NCBI RefSeq assembly: GCF_014837035.1
Contig: NZ_JACSPS010000001.1
Span: 304,374 to 368,373, forward strand
Source: Kaistella pullorum
GTDB lineage: Bacteria; Bacteroidota; Bacteroidia; Flavobacteriales; Weeksellaceae
Length of the DNA stretch: 64,000 nucleotides
Reading direction: 5' to 3'
Part shown: piece after piece, positions 16,145 through 25,207 of the stretch
Numbering within the stretch: the stretch's first letter is position 1
How the letters are laid out: each line of letters opens with the position of its first letter
Made by a program: the position numbers and the translations under genes
The notes under the pieces: generated by a model
What the model was told of the DNA's origin: nothing
The model's input: only the letters and a program-made list of their open reading frames with translations
The model's database searches: none

Positions 16145-16759
16145 ATGCTCACAATTCAGGCGGAAGCCAATGTACCTACCGAGTATGGTAATTTTCGCAT
16201 GATCGCATTCTCTGAGTCTGCCACAGACTGGATGCCGCACATGGCGATTGTAGCTGAAAATACAGATTTTTCCACAGCTGTCAATATCCGTTTTCATTCT
16301 GAATGTATCACGGGTGAGGTATTTCATTCCAAAAAATGCGAATGCGGCCAGCAACTTGATGCGGCCATGAAATACATTCACGACAACGGCGGCATTATCA
16401 TTTATCTGCGGCAGGAAGGCCGGAATATCGGCATTATCAATAAGCTGAAAGCCTATTCACTGCAGGAAAAAGGATTTGATACCGTGCAGGCCAATCTTGA
16501 ACTTGGTCTGCCGGCTGATGACCGGAACTTTTCAGCTGCAATTGAAATTCTTAATCTGCTGAAAGTTACAGAAATCAATCTGCTTACAAACAATCCGGAA
16601 AAAGTGAAGATTGTGGAAAGCAGTAATATCAAATTAAACAAACGAATTCCGCTTCAGATCAATTCCACACTTGAAAGCAAGGATTATCTAAAGGTAAAAA
16701 AAGACTATTTCGGCCATTTTCTCGAAGATGATGACGATATAAAAAACGTAACGCTTTGA
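16145..16759 (+). CDS. ribA: GTP cyclohydrolase II
   Basis: A 204-residue enzyme opening the imidazole ring of GTP to give the first riboflavin intermediate. The zinc site is in HSECITGEVF and KKCECGQQL (three cysteines, about residues 54-68), the GTP-binding loop in LRQEGRNIGIINK (about 88-100), and the nucleotide-binding LLTNNP near 149. It is a stand-alone RibA without the RibB domain, unlike the bifunctional RibBA common in many bacteria. The stop codon lies inside the first arm of a perfect terminator stem. Confidence 0.95.
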   Translation: MLTIQAEANVPTEYGNFRMIAFSESATDWMPHMAIVAENTDFSTAVNIRFHSECITGEVFHSKKCECGQQLDAAMKYIHDNGGIIIYLRQEGRNIGIINKLKAYSLQEKGFDTVQANLELGLPADDRNFSAAIEILNLLKVTEINLLTNNPEKVKIVESSNIKLNKRIPLQINSTLESKDYLKVKKDYFGHFLEDDDDIKNVTL

Positions 16760-16784
16760 AATATTTCAAAGCGTTATTTTTTTA
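16750..16784 (+). terminator. Terminator overlapping the ribA stop codon
   Basis: A 26-bp perfect palindrome (AACGCTTTGAAAT then ATTTCAAAGCGTT, 16750-16775) followed by ATTTTTTTA. The ribA TGA (16757-16759) is inside the left arm. It also lies just beyond the deoD stop on the other strand. Confidence 0.88.
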
Positions 16785-16796
16785 TTTAAATGAATC

Positions 16797-17504
16797 TTAA
16801 AGACTTATCGCAGTTTCGAGTGCAAGCTCGATCATCGGTGTAAGTGCTTTTTCGCGCATGTCCGCCGAGATGAATTCCCCTGTTGGGATGATATCTGACA
16901 CCGTTAGCAGCGTTGCAGCATTTTTTCCTAAATATTGGGCGTTCGCGAAAAGTGCAAATGCCTCCATTTCCACAGCCGTACAGTTATGCTTCACGGCAAT
17001 CTCAGGTGTTCCTGGATTTTTGCGGTAGAAGATATCGCTCGTGTGGATGTTTGTCGTTTTCAGGTCAAGTGAAAGATTTCTCGCTGTGTCATTGATCACC
17101 GAGAAAACGTTACCCTGATGTGACAGAATTTCCTCTTCAATTCCCCAGGCGAATTTCGCGTAAGTTGATTCACTGGCTGCATTTTCTACGTTCAGAACAT
17201 CAAAAACTTTTAGCTCCGGCGTATAGGCACCGCAAGTACCGATGCGGATGATCGTATCTACATCGTATTCTGTGTAAAGTTCATAGGAATAGATCCCGAT
17301 GCTTGGCGCACCCATTCCGCTTGCACCAACGGACACTTCACGGCCTTTGTACAGACCTGTATAATAAAAAATATTGCGCGTTTGGCTTACCAGGCGCACG
17401 TCCTCCATGAAATTTTCAACAATATATTTTGCGCGCAGCGGGTCGCCGGGCTGCAGCACTGTTTTTGCGATTTCGCCTTTTTGGGCAGCAATATGAACAC
17501 TCAT
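16797..17504 (-). CDS. deoD: Purine-nucleoside phosphorylase, DeoD type
   Basis: A 235-residue hexameric-type phosphorylase that splits purine (deoxy)ribonucleosides into base and (deoxy)ribose-1-phosphate for salvage. Motifs are GDPLRAKYI (phosphate contact, about 21-29), GASGMGAPSIGIYSYEL, RIGTCGAY, VEMEAFALF (nucleoside-binding Glu) and TVSDI with the catalytic Asp about residue 203. Length and start (MSVHIAAQKGEIAKTVL) are typical. It is monocistronic and converges on ribA. Confidence 0.95.
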   Translation of the reverse strand: MSVHIAAQKGEIAKTVLQPGDPLRAKYIVENFMEDVRLVSQTRNIFYYTGLYKGREVSVGASGMGAPSIGIYSYELYTEYDVDTIIRIGTCGAYTPELKVFDVLNVENAASESTYAKFAWGIEEEILSHQGNVFSVINDTARNLSLDLKTTNIHTSDIFYRKNPGTPEIAVKHNCTAVEMEAFALFANAQYLGKNAATLLTVSDIIPTGEFISADMREKALTPMIELALETAISL

Positions 17505-17635
17505 AATTTTAAAGATATTTTGAACTTTAAAAATACAAAAAACTTTAGGAAGCGGGTTTGCTGCGGCTATGATTTAAATTATATGGGCACTTCCAAACTT
17601 TTTCCGTAATGCAGATTGCGGAACCGTCCAAACAT

Positions 17636-17660
17636 AAAAAAACCCGCCAAAAATAGCGGG
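17636..17660 (-). terminator. Terminator of the lipoprotein gene at 17683
   Basis: On the minus strand CCCGC, eight-base loop, GCGGG, then seven T's. It lies 23 bp past the stop codon. Confidence 0.82.
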
Positions 17661-17682
17661 ATTTTATAAGGATTTGTTTTTT

Positions 17683-18177
17683 TTATGGTCGGTCAGCAAT
17701 CTGGAAGTGACGCAAAACCGCATTATAATCCGAGAAGTCTACATTCGCATTTTTGCCTTGAGAAGCCGGTACCAGGACGATTCGGAATCGCTGATTATTT
17801 AAATACGTGTTGGCTTCGGCACCCGTAAGTGTGGCCTGATCGAAATTTGCTTCCGTATAGATTTCAACATTTTGAGCATCAAACAGGAAATTGTAATCCA
17901 ACTCACGACCGCTGCCAATAAACTCAGTCTTGGGAATCAGTTGCCATGCGGTGGTTCCGCCATTTCCGGAATTCCTATTTCGGTATACCAAAACCACATC
18001 GGTTGCCGCTATATTTATTCCCTGTTCTAAAGTGTAATTATTCGCCGCATTGAATGATCCTGTAACGTCGGTCATCACTGCATACGTATCATTATCTATG
18101 TCATCGTTCCTGTCATCGCAGCTGAAAGCAACAAATGCGAATACAGCCAGCAGCATTATTGTAAAAAACTTTTTCAT
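17683..18177 (-). CDS. Lipoprotein, unknown
   Basis: A 164-residue protein with a lipoprotein signal (MKKFFTIMLLAVFAFVAFSC, cysteine 20) followed by an aspartate-rich linker DDRNDDIDND, the kind of acidic stretch after the lipid cysteine that marks surface export in Bacteroidota. The mature part is beta-rich with a region like YRNRNSGNGGTTAWQLIP. No family recognised. The gene stands alone with its own terminator and faces away from the GH3 gene. Confidence 0.8.
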   Translation of the reverse strand: MKKFFTIMLLAVFAFVAFSCDDRNDDIDNDTYAVMTDVTGSFNAANNYTLEQGINIAATDVVLVYRNRNSGNGGTTAWQLIPKTEFIGSGRELDYNFLFDAQNVEIYTEANFDQATLTGAEANTYLNNQRFRIVLVPASQGKNANVDFSDYNAVLRHFQIADRP

Positions 18178-18263
18178 GTCGGTAAATATTTTTTTGATTA
18201 TTTATGCGTGGTTCAACTCAATTTGTATGCCACAAAACGCAGAGTTTTAAACTATAAATATCG

Positions 18264-18271
18264 TAATTTTG
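18264..18271 (+). promoter_or_regulatory. -7 promoter box for the GH3 gene
   Basis: TAATTTTG matches TAnnTTTG, 23 bp before the ATG at 18295. Confidence 0.5.
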
Positions 18272-18294
18272 TTCGTTATCTATATTAAATCTTA

Positions 18295-20028
18295 ATGAAT
18301 AATTTCCGCGCTACACTCAGCTTGCTGACCGTTTACATATTTAGCCTGACCATTAATGCACAGTTTCAGCCCAAAAATATAAACAGTGGCGAACTGAGAA
18401 AAGCGAACCAGTGGGTTGAAAACACGTACAGTTCACTGAGCCAGAAAGAGAAACTTGGCCAGTTGTTCATCATAGCGCTGTATACCAACAAGGGCGAAGA
18501 TTACATCCAGAATGTGCGTGATATAGTAGAAAATGAACAGATTGGCGGTTTGATCCTGATGCAGGATGATGCGGCACGTGAAATAACGCTGGTGAATGAA
18601 TTCCAGCAAAAATCGAAAGTACCGCTGATGATTGGGATGGACGCTGAATGGGGCGTTTTCCAGCGGATTGCCGCAGCGCACAAATTCCCGTGGGCGATGA
18701 CACTCGGGGCTATTCAGGATAAGAATTTAATAAAACAAATGGCTGCAAAGATCGCCGAAGACTGCCAGCGCATGGGCATCAACTGGAATTTTGCACCCGT
18801 GGTAGATGTGAACACAAATCCTAATAACCCGATCATCGGAAACCGCAGTTTTGGTTCCGATGTTTCAAATGTCTTAAAATCTGCCGGCGCTTATTCAGCC
18901 GGGTTGCAGGAAAACAATGTTTTGGCGGCGATCAAGCATTTTCCGGGTCACGGTGACACCAATACTGATTCGCACCATGATTTGCCTGTAGTCTCTCATA
19001 ATCTGAATCGCCTGCAGAACGTAGAACTTGCGCCTTTCAAATCACTGATGGATAAAGGAATTGGCGGTGTGATGGTCGCGCATCTGTACGTACCCGCACT
19101 CGAGAAAAAAGAAGGCGTTCCAGCTTCGGTATCGAAAGATATTATCACCGGTTTACTAAAAGAAAAATATAGCTACAAAGGTCTGATCATCACTGATGCA
19201 CTGAATATGGGCGCGGTAGCCAAGCGTTACAAACCCGGCGAACTGGATGCGTTAGCTTTCAAGGCTGGAAATGACATCATGCTGTTTTCAGAAGGTGTAG
19301 AAGAAGGTAAAAAGCTCATCCAGCAAGCCATCGATAAGGGCGAAATATCACAGGAACGTGTTGAGGAAAGCGTAAAAAAAATCCTTTTGACCAAATATTT
19401 CTTAGGCTTAAATAAATATGAGCCGCGAAATCCTGAAAACATTAACTACGATCTCAACAACGAATCGCACCGAACGCTGGTTCAGAACTTATACGCAAAT
19501 GCGCTGACTTTGATTAAAAACACCAAGAATCTGCTTCCGTTAAGTTGCAGTGAAACTTACTATTACGTTCCGCTCGAAGAGGCGCCCTACGATACTTTTC
19601 TGGACAATTTACAGCGTGAGACGACAGTAATCTTGAAGAAAGCATCTGAGATTTCCACAATTCCTGCAAATTCTAAAGTGATTGTCGGGTTTCACAAAGA
19701 CAATTCCACTGCGTACAAACCTTACAATATTTCCGCAGAATCGAAAAACATCTTAGCGAAACTTAGTGCGAACAATGACGTCATTTTGTCTGTCTTCGGT
19801 TCGCCGTATGCACTGAAAGATGTAGATATCTCGAAAGTCTCAAGCGTTTTGGTTGCGTATGAAAACAATGAGGGCTCAATGCGCGCCGCAGCAGATGCAT
19901 TTGTCGGCAAAACTGCGATTTCGGGACGTTTACCGGTTTTGGTTAATGACAAATTAAAAGCCGGCAGTGGCATCGACCTGAGATCCACTCCAAAATCTTC
20001 TGCAAAGGTTCACGCAGCCAAAAAGTGA
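18295..20028 (+). CDS. Glycoside hydrolase family 3 (beta-N-acetylhexosaminidase-like)
   Basis: A 577-residue exported enzyme. A signal peptide (1-22) is followed by the GH3 barrel with GMDAEWGVFQR, GNRSFGSD, and the NagZ-type His-Asp loop KHFPGHGDTNTDSH (about 214-227) that supplies the acid/base in that branch. The nucleophile Asp is in ITDALNMGAV (about 299-308). Residues about 395-577 form an additional C-terminal domain, but the serine-hydrolase module found in some long Bacteroidota homologues is absent. It probably trims N-acetylglucosamine from peptidoglycan or glycans in the periplasm. It lies 31 bp upstream of bshA. Confidence 0.88.
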   Translation: MNNFRATLSLLTVYIFSLTINAQFQPKNINSGELRKANQWVENTYSSLSQKEKLGQLFIIALYTNKGEDYIQNVRDIVENEQIGGLILMQDDAAREITLVNEFQQKSKVPLMIGMDAEWGVFQRIAAAHKFPWAMTLGAIQDKNLIKQMAAKIAEDCQRMGINWNFAPVVDVNTNPNNPIIGNRSFGSDVSNVLKSAGAYSAGLQENNVLAAIKHFPGHGDTNTDSHHDLPVVSHNLNRLQNVELAPFKSLMDKGIGGVMVAHLYVPALEKKEGVPASVSKDIITGLLKEKYSYKGLIITDALNMGAVAKRYKPGELDALAFKAGNDIMLFSEGVEEGKKLIQQAIDKGEISQERVEESVKKILLTKYFLGLNKYEPRNPENINYDLNNESHRTLVQNLYANALTLIKNTKNLLPLSCSETYYYVPLEEAPYDTFLDNLQRETTVILKKASEISTIPANSKVIVGFHKDNSTAYKPYNISAESKNILAKLSANNDVILSVFGSPYALKDVDISKVSSVLVAYENNEGSMRAAADAFVGKTAISGRLPVLVNDKLKAGSGIDLRSTPKSSAKVHAAKK

Positions 20029-20059
20029 TTATTTTACCAAAAAAACTGAATCCATTAAA

Positions 20060-21193
20060 ATGAAAATAGGAATTCTCTGTTATCCTACGTACGGCGGAAG
20101 CGGTATTGTAGCCACCGAACTGGGCATGGCGCTCGCATACAAAGGGTACGAAGTGCATTTTATAAGTTCAAATCTGCCTGCGCGCCTCGATATCACCAAT
20201 CCCAACATTTTCTTTCACAAAGTTAATGTGCAGACGTATCCGCTTTTCCAGTATCAGCCGTACGATATCGCGCTTTCCTCCATGATTTACCGCGTTGTAA
20301 ACCTTTATAAACTCGATCTTTTGCATGCGCACTACGCAATTCCGTATGCGTACGCGGCATTTACCGCAAAACAGATGCTGAAAGAAGAAGGCAAGGATAT
20401 TCCGCTGGTTACTACGCTTCACGGCACCGATATTACGCTTGTCGGGCAACATCCGAGCTATAAACATGCGGTGGAATTCTCTATAAATCAATCCGATACG
20501 ATCACGTCAGTTTCAGAAAGTTTAAAGAAAGACACGCTGCAGTTTTTTAATATTAAGAAAGAAATTCAGGTCATCACCAATTTTATAGACAACAGTGATT
20601 TCGACAGTCCGAACGATTGCACGCGCCGCCAATTCGCAACCGATGACGAGAAAATCCTGATTCACGTGTCAAATCTCCGTCCTGTAAAAAGAGTCGGTGA
20701 AGTACTGACAATATTTAAAAATGTACATAAACTCATCAAGTCCAAACTGATCATCATCGGCGAAGGCCCGGATATGGAGATTATCAGCCAGTTTCTGGAA
20801 GAAAACCCCGAACTGATCGGCGAAATCCGGCTTTTGGGAAAAGTAAATGATTTATACAAAATCCTCGAACTTTCAGATGTCTTTCTCCTTCCTTCGGAAC
20901 AGGAAAGTTTCGGTTTGGCCGCCCTGGAAGCAATGGCAGCACGCACACCAGTCATCAGTTCTAACGCGGGCGGAATACCGGAGGTGAACCTTCAGGGTGT
21001 GACAGGTTTTCTGGCCGAAATAGGTAACGTAGAAGCAATGAGCAACTATACCATAAAACTGCTCAGCGACGAGAATCTGCTCGCCGAAATGAAAATAAAT
21101 GCAAAGGAGCAGGCGCTAAAATTCGACCTTCAGAATGTTTTGCCGGTTTATGAAAAAATGTACGCGGACACGTTGGCAACATTTGGAAAATAA
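20060..21193 (+). CDS. bshA: N-acetyl-alpha-D-glucosaminyl L-malate synthase
   Basis: A 377-residue GT4 glycosyltransferase matching BshA, which joins UDP-GlcNAc to L-malate as the first step of bacillithiol synthesis. It starts MKIGILCYPTYGGSGIVATE, with the glycine-rich acceptor loop, then HAHYAIPYAYAA, TTLHGTDITLVG, and the GT4 donor-site segment PSEQESFGLAALEAMA (about 283-298). The second-step deacetylase bshB1 is also in the window, at 28733. The start is fixed by the conserved N-terminus. It may be cotranscribed with the GH3 gene. Confidence 0.93.
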   Translation: MKIGILCYPTYGGSGIVATELGMALAYKGYEVHFISSNLPARLDITNPNIFFHKVNVQTYPLFQYQPYDIALSSMIYRVVNLYKLDLLHAHYAIPYAYAAFTAKQMLKEEGKDIPLVTTLHGTDITLVGQHPSYKHAVEFSINQSDTITSVSESLKKDTLQFFNIKKEIQVITNFIDNSDFDSPNDCTRRQFATDDEKILIHVSNLRPVKRVGEVLTIFKNVHKLIKSKLIIIGEGPDMEIISQFLEENPELIGEIRLLGKVNDLYKILELSDVFLLPSEQESFGLAALEAMAARTPVISSNAGGIPEVNLQGVTGFLAEIGNVEAMSNYTIKLLSDENLLAEMKINAKEQALKFDLQNVLPVYEKMYADTLATFGK

Positions 21194-21271
21194 ACCGCCG
21201 TTTTAAAAACTTAATACCTAAACATTTTTTTCACTAAATTTCTTAACTTCGTTTGACACAAGCGTCTCAAA

Positions 21272-22537
21272 ATGAAGGAGAAACTCCTGCAGTATCTATG
21301 GAATTTCAAAATTTTCAATAGTTTTGATTTCACGGATGTGGCCGGAAAGCCTGTTGAGATTATTGACTTTGGCAAATGGAATTTTGATTCCGGACCCGAT
21401 TTTCTATTCGGTAAAATCAAATTTCAGGGCGTGACACTTGTCGGGCACATTGAACTTCACATCCGCTCCTCCGACTATATTTTTCACCGCCATACGGGAA
21501 ATCCTGAATTTGAAAACCTGATCCTGCACGTAGTTTATTTTCATGATGCTGATATCCCGGAACTGGTTTCGAGGAACATTCCAACGCTGGAACTGAAGAA
21601 TTATATCGATGAAACAGTGCTCGATAAATACGCTTCACTCGAAAACGCGAAAGTTTTCATCCCGTGCGAAGAAATTTTTAACGCCAAGAAAATCCCGTTT
21701 CAATTTGAAGAAGAGACTTTACTTAAAAAACTGGATCACAAATCATTAGAAATAGAAATCGCGCTCGCAAAAAACAAAAACAATTATGAAGCGGTGCTGT
21801 TTCAAAACATTGCCTACGCATTTGGACTAAAGGTAAACGCGCAAATTTTCAGGCAGTTGGCGGAAAATATTGATTTCGCTGTTTTGAATAAAGTCCGGCA
21901 AAATCTCACTCAACTCGAAGCTTTGTTTTTCGGCATGTGTGGCTGGCTGCAAAGTCCTGATGACGAACAAACCACGATCTGGAAGCGTGAACTCGACTTT
22001 CTGGTCATCAAATATCAACTTAAAACAAGCGGCGTGATACCGAAATTTTCGAAACTTCGGCCGCCGTCTTTCCCCACCGTGCGGCTCGCGCAGCTGGCTT
22101 CATTGTATCATCTGAATCAGAATCTTTTTTCGAAAGTGATGACCGCAAAAAGCGTGGGCGATATCGTAAAGGTCTTCCGAAACGTGGTGGCAAGTCCGTA
22201 CTGGAATGATCATTTTAATTTTGGAAAAGTTTCAACGACTGTGGGCGAAAAAATTCTCACTGATGATTTTATCAGCCTGATTATCATCAATGCAATTTTA
22301 CCGTTGAAATATACATACCAGAAAAATTCAAATGAAAATATTACAGATGAGATCATTGCGATGTACCGCAGTTTACCAGCCGAAAAGAACACGGTGATTG
22401 AAAACTGGAAAGCCCTGAAAACGCCCATTCGCGATGCGCTAGACAGCCAGGCTTTTCTGTTTCATTTTCAGCACTATTGCCAGCCGAAACGCTGCCTCGA
22501 ATGTGCAATTGGGTTTCAGTTGCTAAAGCACAATTAA
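21272..22537 (+). CDS. DUF2851 family protein
   Basis: A 421-residue cytoplasmic protein resembling DUF2851, starting MKEKLLQYLWNFKIF and with the conserved patch FGKWNFDSGPDFLFGKIKFQ followed by GHIELHIRSSDY. These resemble restriction-endonuclease-like D...E-x-K cores (DSGPDF and GHIELH), which is a family-level impression and no proof of nuclease activity. The C-terminus has a possible metal-binding cluster HYCQPKRCLECAIG. A single gene with 78 bp before it. Confidence 0.82.
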   Translation: MKEKLLQYLWNFKIFNSFDFTDVAGKPVEIIDFGKWNFDSGPDFLFGKIKFQGVTLVGHIELHIRSSDYIFHRHTGNPEFENLILHVVYFHDADIPELVSRNIPTLELKNYIDETVLDKYASLENAKVFIPCEEIFNAKKIPFQFEEETLLKKLDHKSLEIEIALAKNKNNYEAVLFQNIAYAFGLKVNAQIFRQLAENIDFAVLNKVRQNLTQLEALFFGMCGWLQSPDDEQTTIWKRELDFLVIKYQLKTSGVIPKFSKLRPPSFPTVRLAQLASLYHLNQNLFSKVMTAKSVGDIVKVFRNVVASPYWNDHFNFGKVSTTVGEKILTDDFISLIIINAILPLKYTYQKNSNENITDEIIAMYRSLPAEKNTVIENWKALKTPIRDALDSQAFLFHFQHYCQPKRCLECAIGFQLLKHN

Positions 22538-22605
22538 AAACCGAAATTTCTTCAAATAGTGACAAATCTCGTGGTATGTATTCAGCCTACGGCAACTTTT
22601 CCCCG

Positions 22606-22613
22606 TAAATTTG
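22606..22613 (+). promoter_or_regulatory. -7 promoter box for the AAE transporter gene
   Basis: TAAATTTG matches TAnnTTTG, 16 bp before the ATG at 22630. Confidence 0.5.
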
Positions 22614-22629
22614 TATTAAAATCAGGCTT

Positions 22630-24318
22630 ATGTTAGATTGGTTACGCACGCTGCTTTTACCGGCAGAAAATCCGAATATCACACAGTCCATTGTCGTCAT
22701 CATGCTCGCAGTAGGCACCGGAATCTTTTTCGGCCGGCTGAAACTGGGCAAAATCACCTTCGGCGTTTCCGCGGTGATGTTCACGGGGCTTATCCTCGGG
22801 CATTTCGGATACAGGATTGAGACGCATATTCTGGATTTTATCCGGGATTTTGGACTTATCCTTTTCGTTTACGGCATCGGATTACAGGTTGGTCCGTCAT
22901 TTTTCTCCTCTTTCCGTAATGAAGGACTTAAATTTAATATTCTTGCCGTATCAACCGTTTTGCTGGGCGGACTCATTACAGCGCTGCTTTTCCATTTTAC
23001 AGGTTTGAAAATCGAAGATTTAGTCGGCATCATGAGTGGCTCGGTCACCAATACGCCGGGTTTGGGTGCAGCGAAAAACACGATTGAAGAACTACAGCAT
23101 ACCTTTCCGGGCAGACCGTTCAATGATCCTACGATTGGCTATGCGATCACTTATCCCTTGGGCGTATTCGGAATAATCGGCGTGGTGATTCTGTCTAAAA
23201 TCTTGCTTAAAATTAATCCGGAAGCCGAGATGCGTCGCTTCAGGATGGCAAAGATCAACCGCGAATTACCGTTGGTTCACATGAAAATGCGTGTAACCAA
23301 CCCTGAATTTTTCGGTAAATCTATTTTTCAGGCCACTAAAGATTTTGGAAGGCCGATTGTGATTTCAAGACTTAAACACAGTGGCAGTGCGGCGGTACAG
23401 TCGCCCACGGCGGATATGCTGATGCGCGATCGCGATGTACTGATGCTGGTAGGACTGGAAAATGACCTCAAAGATTTCATTGCAATCGTGGGTCGCCCGT
23501 CAACGGACCAATTCATCGAGTCTGACGAGGATATCCACAGCCGCAATATTTTTGTCACGAAGGCCTCTGCCATTCATAAAACCCTTGCAGAGCTCGATCT
23601 TTACAACACATATGACCTTAAAGTGACGCGCGTTTTTCGGGCCGGCCGCGAAATTCTGCCCCGACCATCGCTGGAATTGTTCTATGGCGACAAACTGCGT
23701 GTCATCGGCGCGAAAGATGCCATCGCAGAGGTGGAGAAGATCATTGGGAACTCTGAAAAGAAACTGCTTGAACCCGACTTTTTGTCCTTGTTTGGCGGTC
23801 TGCTGCTGGGCGTAATCTTGGGCTCCATCCCGATTGTCATTCCAAATCTTCCGGTACCGCTAAAACTTGGTTTTGCCGCCGGCCCGCTGATTGTGGCGCT
23901 GCTTATATCGAGATTTGGCGGCATTTCGTTCATCCATTCGTACATTAATAACGGCGCGATCTACTTTATGAAAGATTTCGGAATCTGTATGTTCTTCGCC
24001 GCAGTCGGGATTCACGCGGGTGACGGTTTCTATGAAAACTTCGTGAAATACAACGGCTGGATGTGGCTTCTGTATGGCTCTGCTATCACCTTCATACCAT
24101 TAATCCTGATGGTGATCATCGGGCGTTTTATCCTTAAAATCAATTATTTACAGCTCGCAGGCATCATGAGCGGCAGCTATACAGATCCGGCCGCACTTTC
24201 GTTCAGCACCAATTATCTGGATTCTGACATTCCCGTGCAAAGCTATGCGCAGGTTTATCCGCTCGTTACTATTTTCCGAATCTTCGTGGCGAGTTTGCTG
24301 ATTCTGCTCCTTACTTGA
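22630..24318 (+). CDS. AAE-family transporter (YidE/YbjL/AspT-like) with RCK_C domains
   Basis: A 562-residue inner-membrane protein with two homologous membrane halves (about 10-190 and 385-560) and a cytoplasmic middle (about 200-375) containing two TrkA-C-like ligand-binding modules. The duplicated motif is clear: IMSGSVTNTPGLGAAKNT in the first half and IMSGSYTDPAALSFSTNY in the second. The family includes the aspartate:alanine exchanger; the substrate of this member is unknown. It is alone between DUF2851 and a bidirectional terminator. Confidence 0.88.
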   Translation: MLDWLRTLLLPAENPNITQSIVVIMLAVGTGIFFGRLKLGKITFGVSAVMFTGLILGHFGYRIETHILDFIRDFGLILFVYGIGLQVGPSFFSSFRNEGLKFNILAVSTVLLGGLITALLFHFTGLKIEDLVGIMSGSVTNTPGLGAAKNTIEELQHTFPGRPFNDPTIGYAITYPLGVFGIIGVVILSKILLKINPEAEMRRFRMAKINRELPLVHMKMRVTNPEFFGKSIFQATKDFGRPIVISRLKHSGSAAVQSPTADMLMRDRDVLMLVGLENDLKDFIAIVGRPSTDQFIESDEDIHSRNIFVTKASAIHKTLAELDLYNTYDLKVTRVFRAGREILPRPSLELFYGDKLRVIGAKDAIAEVEKIIGNSEKKLLEPDFLSLFGGLLLGVILGSIPIVIPNLPVPLKLGFAAGPLIVALLISRFGGISFIHSYINNGAIYFMKDFGICMFFAAVGIHAGDGFYENFVKYNGWMWLLYGSAITFIPLILMVIIGRFILKINYLQLAGIMSGSYTDPAALSFSTNYLDSDIPVQSYAQVYPLVTIFRIFVASLLILLLT

Positions 24319-24342
24319 TTTTACTTTAAATATTTAAATAAA

Positions 24343-24372
24343 AAAAAGCAACCCGAAAATGAGTTGCTTTTT
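24343..24372. terminator. Bidirectional terminator
   Basis: AAAAAGCAAC, loop, GTTGCTTTTT, with A's on the left and T's on the right. It serves both the transporter (plus) and yajC (minus). Confidence 0.85.
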
Positions 24373-24392
24373 ATTTTTAAATAATGCAGGGA

Positions 24393-24716
24393 TTATTTCT
24401 TCTCTTCAGTGCTGTCTGGGAATCGCTGTTGTGTAAACTCCCTTGAGATAGCGGCTTTCTCAAACTTTAATTTGCCCGAAAGCGTCTCAATCACCACACC
24501 ATCTTCCATGATCTGCGCGATTCTGCCATGCATACCAGACGTAGTCACTACTCTGCTGCCCACTTTCAGCGCAGCCTGAAAACCTTTTTCCTGCTTTGCT
24601 TTTTTCATTTGCGGACGGATCATCAGAAAGTAAAACCCGACGAACATCAGTCCCATCATGATCATTGTAGGCATCATGGTATCTGGCGCGGCGGCCTGTA
24701 AAAATATTGAAATCAT
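24393..24716 (-). CDS. yajC: Preprotein translocase subunit YajC
   Basis: A 107-residue protein with one N-terminal membrane helix (about 15-33), the motif FYFLMIRPQMKKAKQ, and the cytoplasmic segment GSRVVTTSGMHGRIAQIMED typical of YajC, an accessory of SecDF-YajC. It is the last gene of the nusB-DUF1573-yajC operon, 19 bp after the preceding gene. Length is normal. Confidence 0.95.
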   Translation of the reverse strand: MISIFLQAAAPDTMMPTMIMMGLMFVGFYFLMIRPQMKKAKQEKGFQAALKVGSRVVTTSGMHGRIAQIMEDGVVIETLSGKLKFEKAAISREFTQQRFPDSTEEKK

Positions 24717-24735
24717 ATTAACTTTTTTTTAAATA

Positions 24736-25206
24736 TTAAGGCTGAACATCAGCTGTAAAGCCAATGACAATAGGTGACTTTTCTACGTTTGCGAATACTT
24801 CAGCCTGCTTGTTCACAAGCCCGTCAAAATTCCCTGAATCAAACTTCAGCGTAATTTTGCCTTTCTGACCCGGCATGATAGGATCTTTGGTATAATCTGG
24901 CGCGGTGCAGCCACAGCCGGGCTTCACCTGTGAGATGATCAGCGGGTTGGTTCCGGTATTTGTCACTTCGTAGATATGCTCTACCTGTTCGCCTTTTTTC
25001 ACTTTTCCAAATTCAAAAGTAGATTCAGAAAGTGCCACAGTAGTTGTTGGCGCCGTAGAAACCGGTTCTGAAGCAACTGCAGTAGCCGGTTCAGAAGCTA
25101 CAGCAAGAGAATCTGTAGTTACGATCTGTTCTGCGGATTGGTCTTTTTTGCAGCTTACTAAAGCTAGAGCAGCCACAACTGGCAATAATTTGACTAAATT
25201 TTTCAT
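24736..25206 (-). CDS. DUF1573 lipoprotein
   Basis: A 156-residue lipoprotein: signal with lipobox cysteine at 19 (LALVSCKK), an Ala/Thr/Val-rich linker (about 25-55), and an immunoglobulin-like DUF1573 domain with PGCGCTAPDYTKDPIMPGQK. The function of DUF1573 is unknown. It sits 1 bp after nusB, an arrangement conserved in Flavobacteriia. Confidence 0.9.
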   Translation of the reverse strand: MKNLVKLLPVVAALALVSCKKDQSAEQIVTTDSLAVASEPATAVASEPVSTAPTTTVALSESTFEFGKVKKGEQVEHIYEVTNTGTNPLIISQVKPGCGCTAPDYTKDPIMPGQKGKITLKFDSGNFDGLVNKQAEVFANVEKSPIVIGFTADVQP

Positions 25207-25207
25207 A

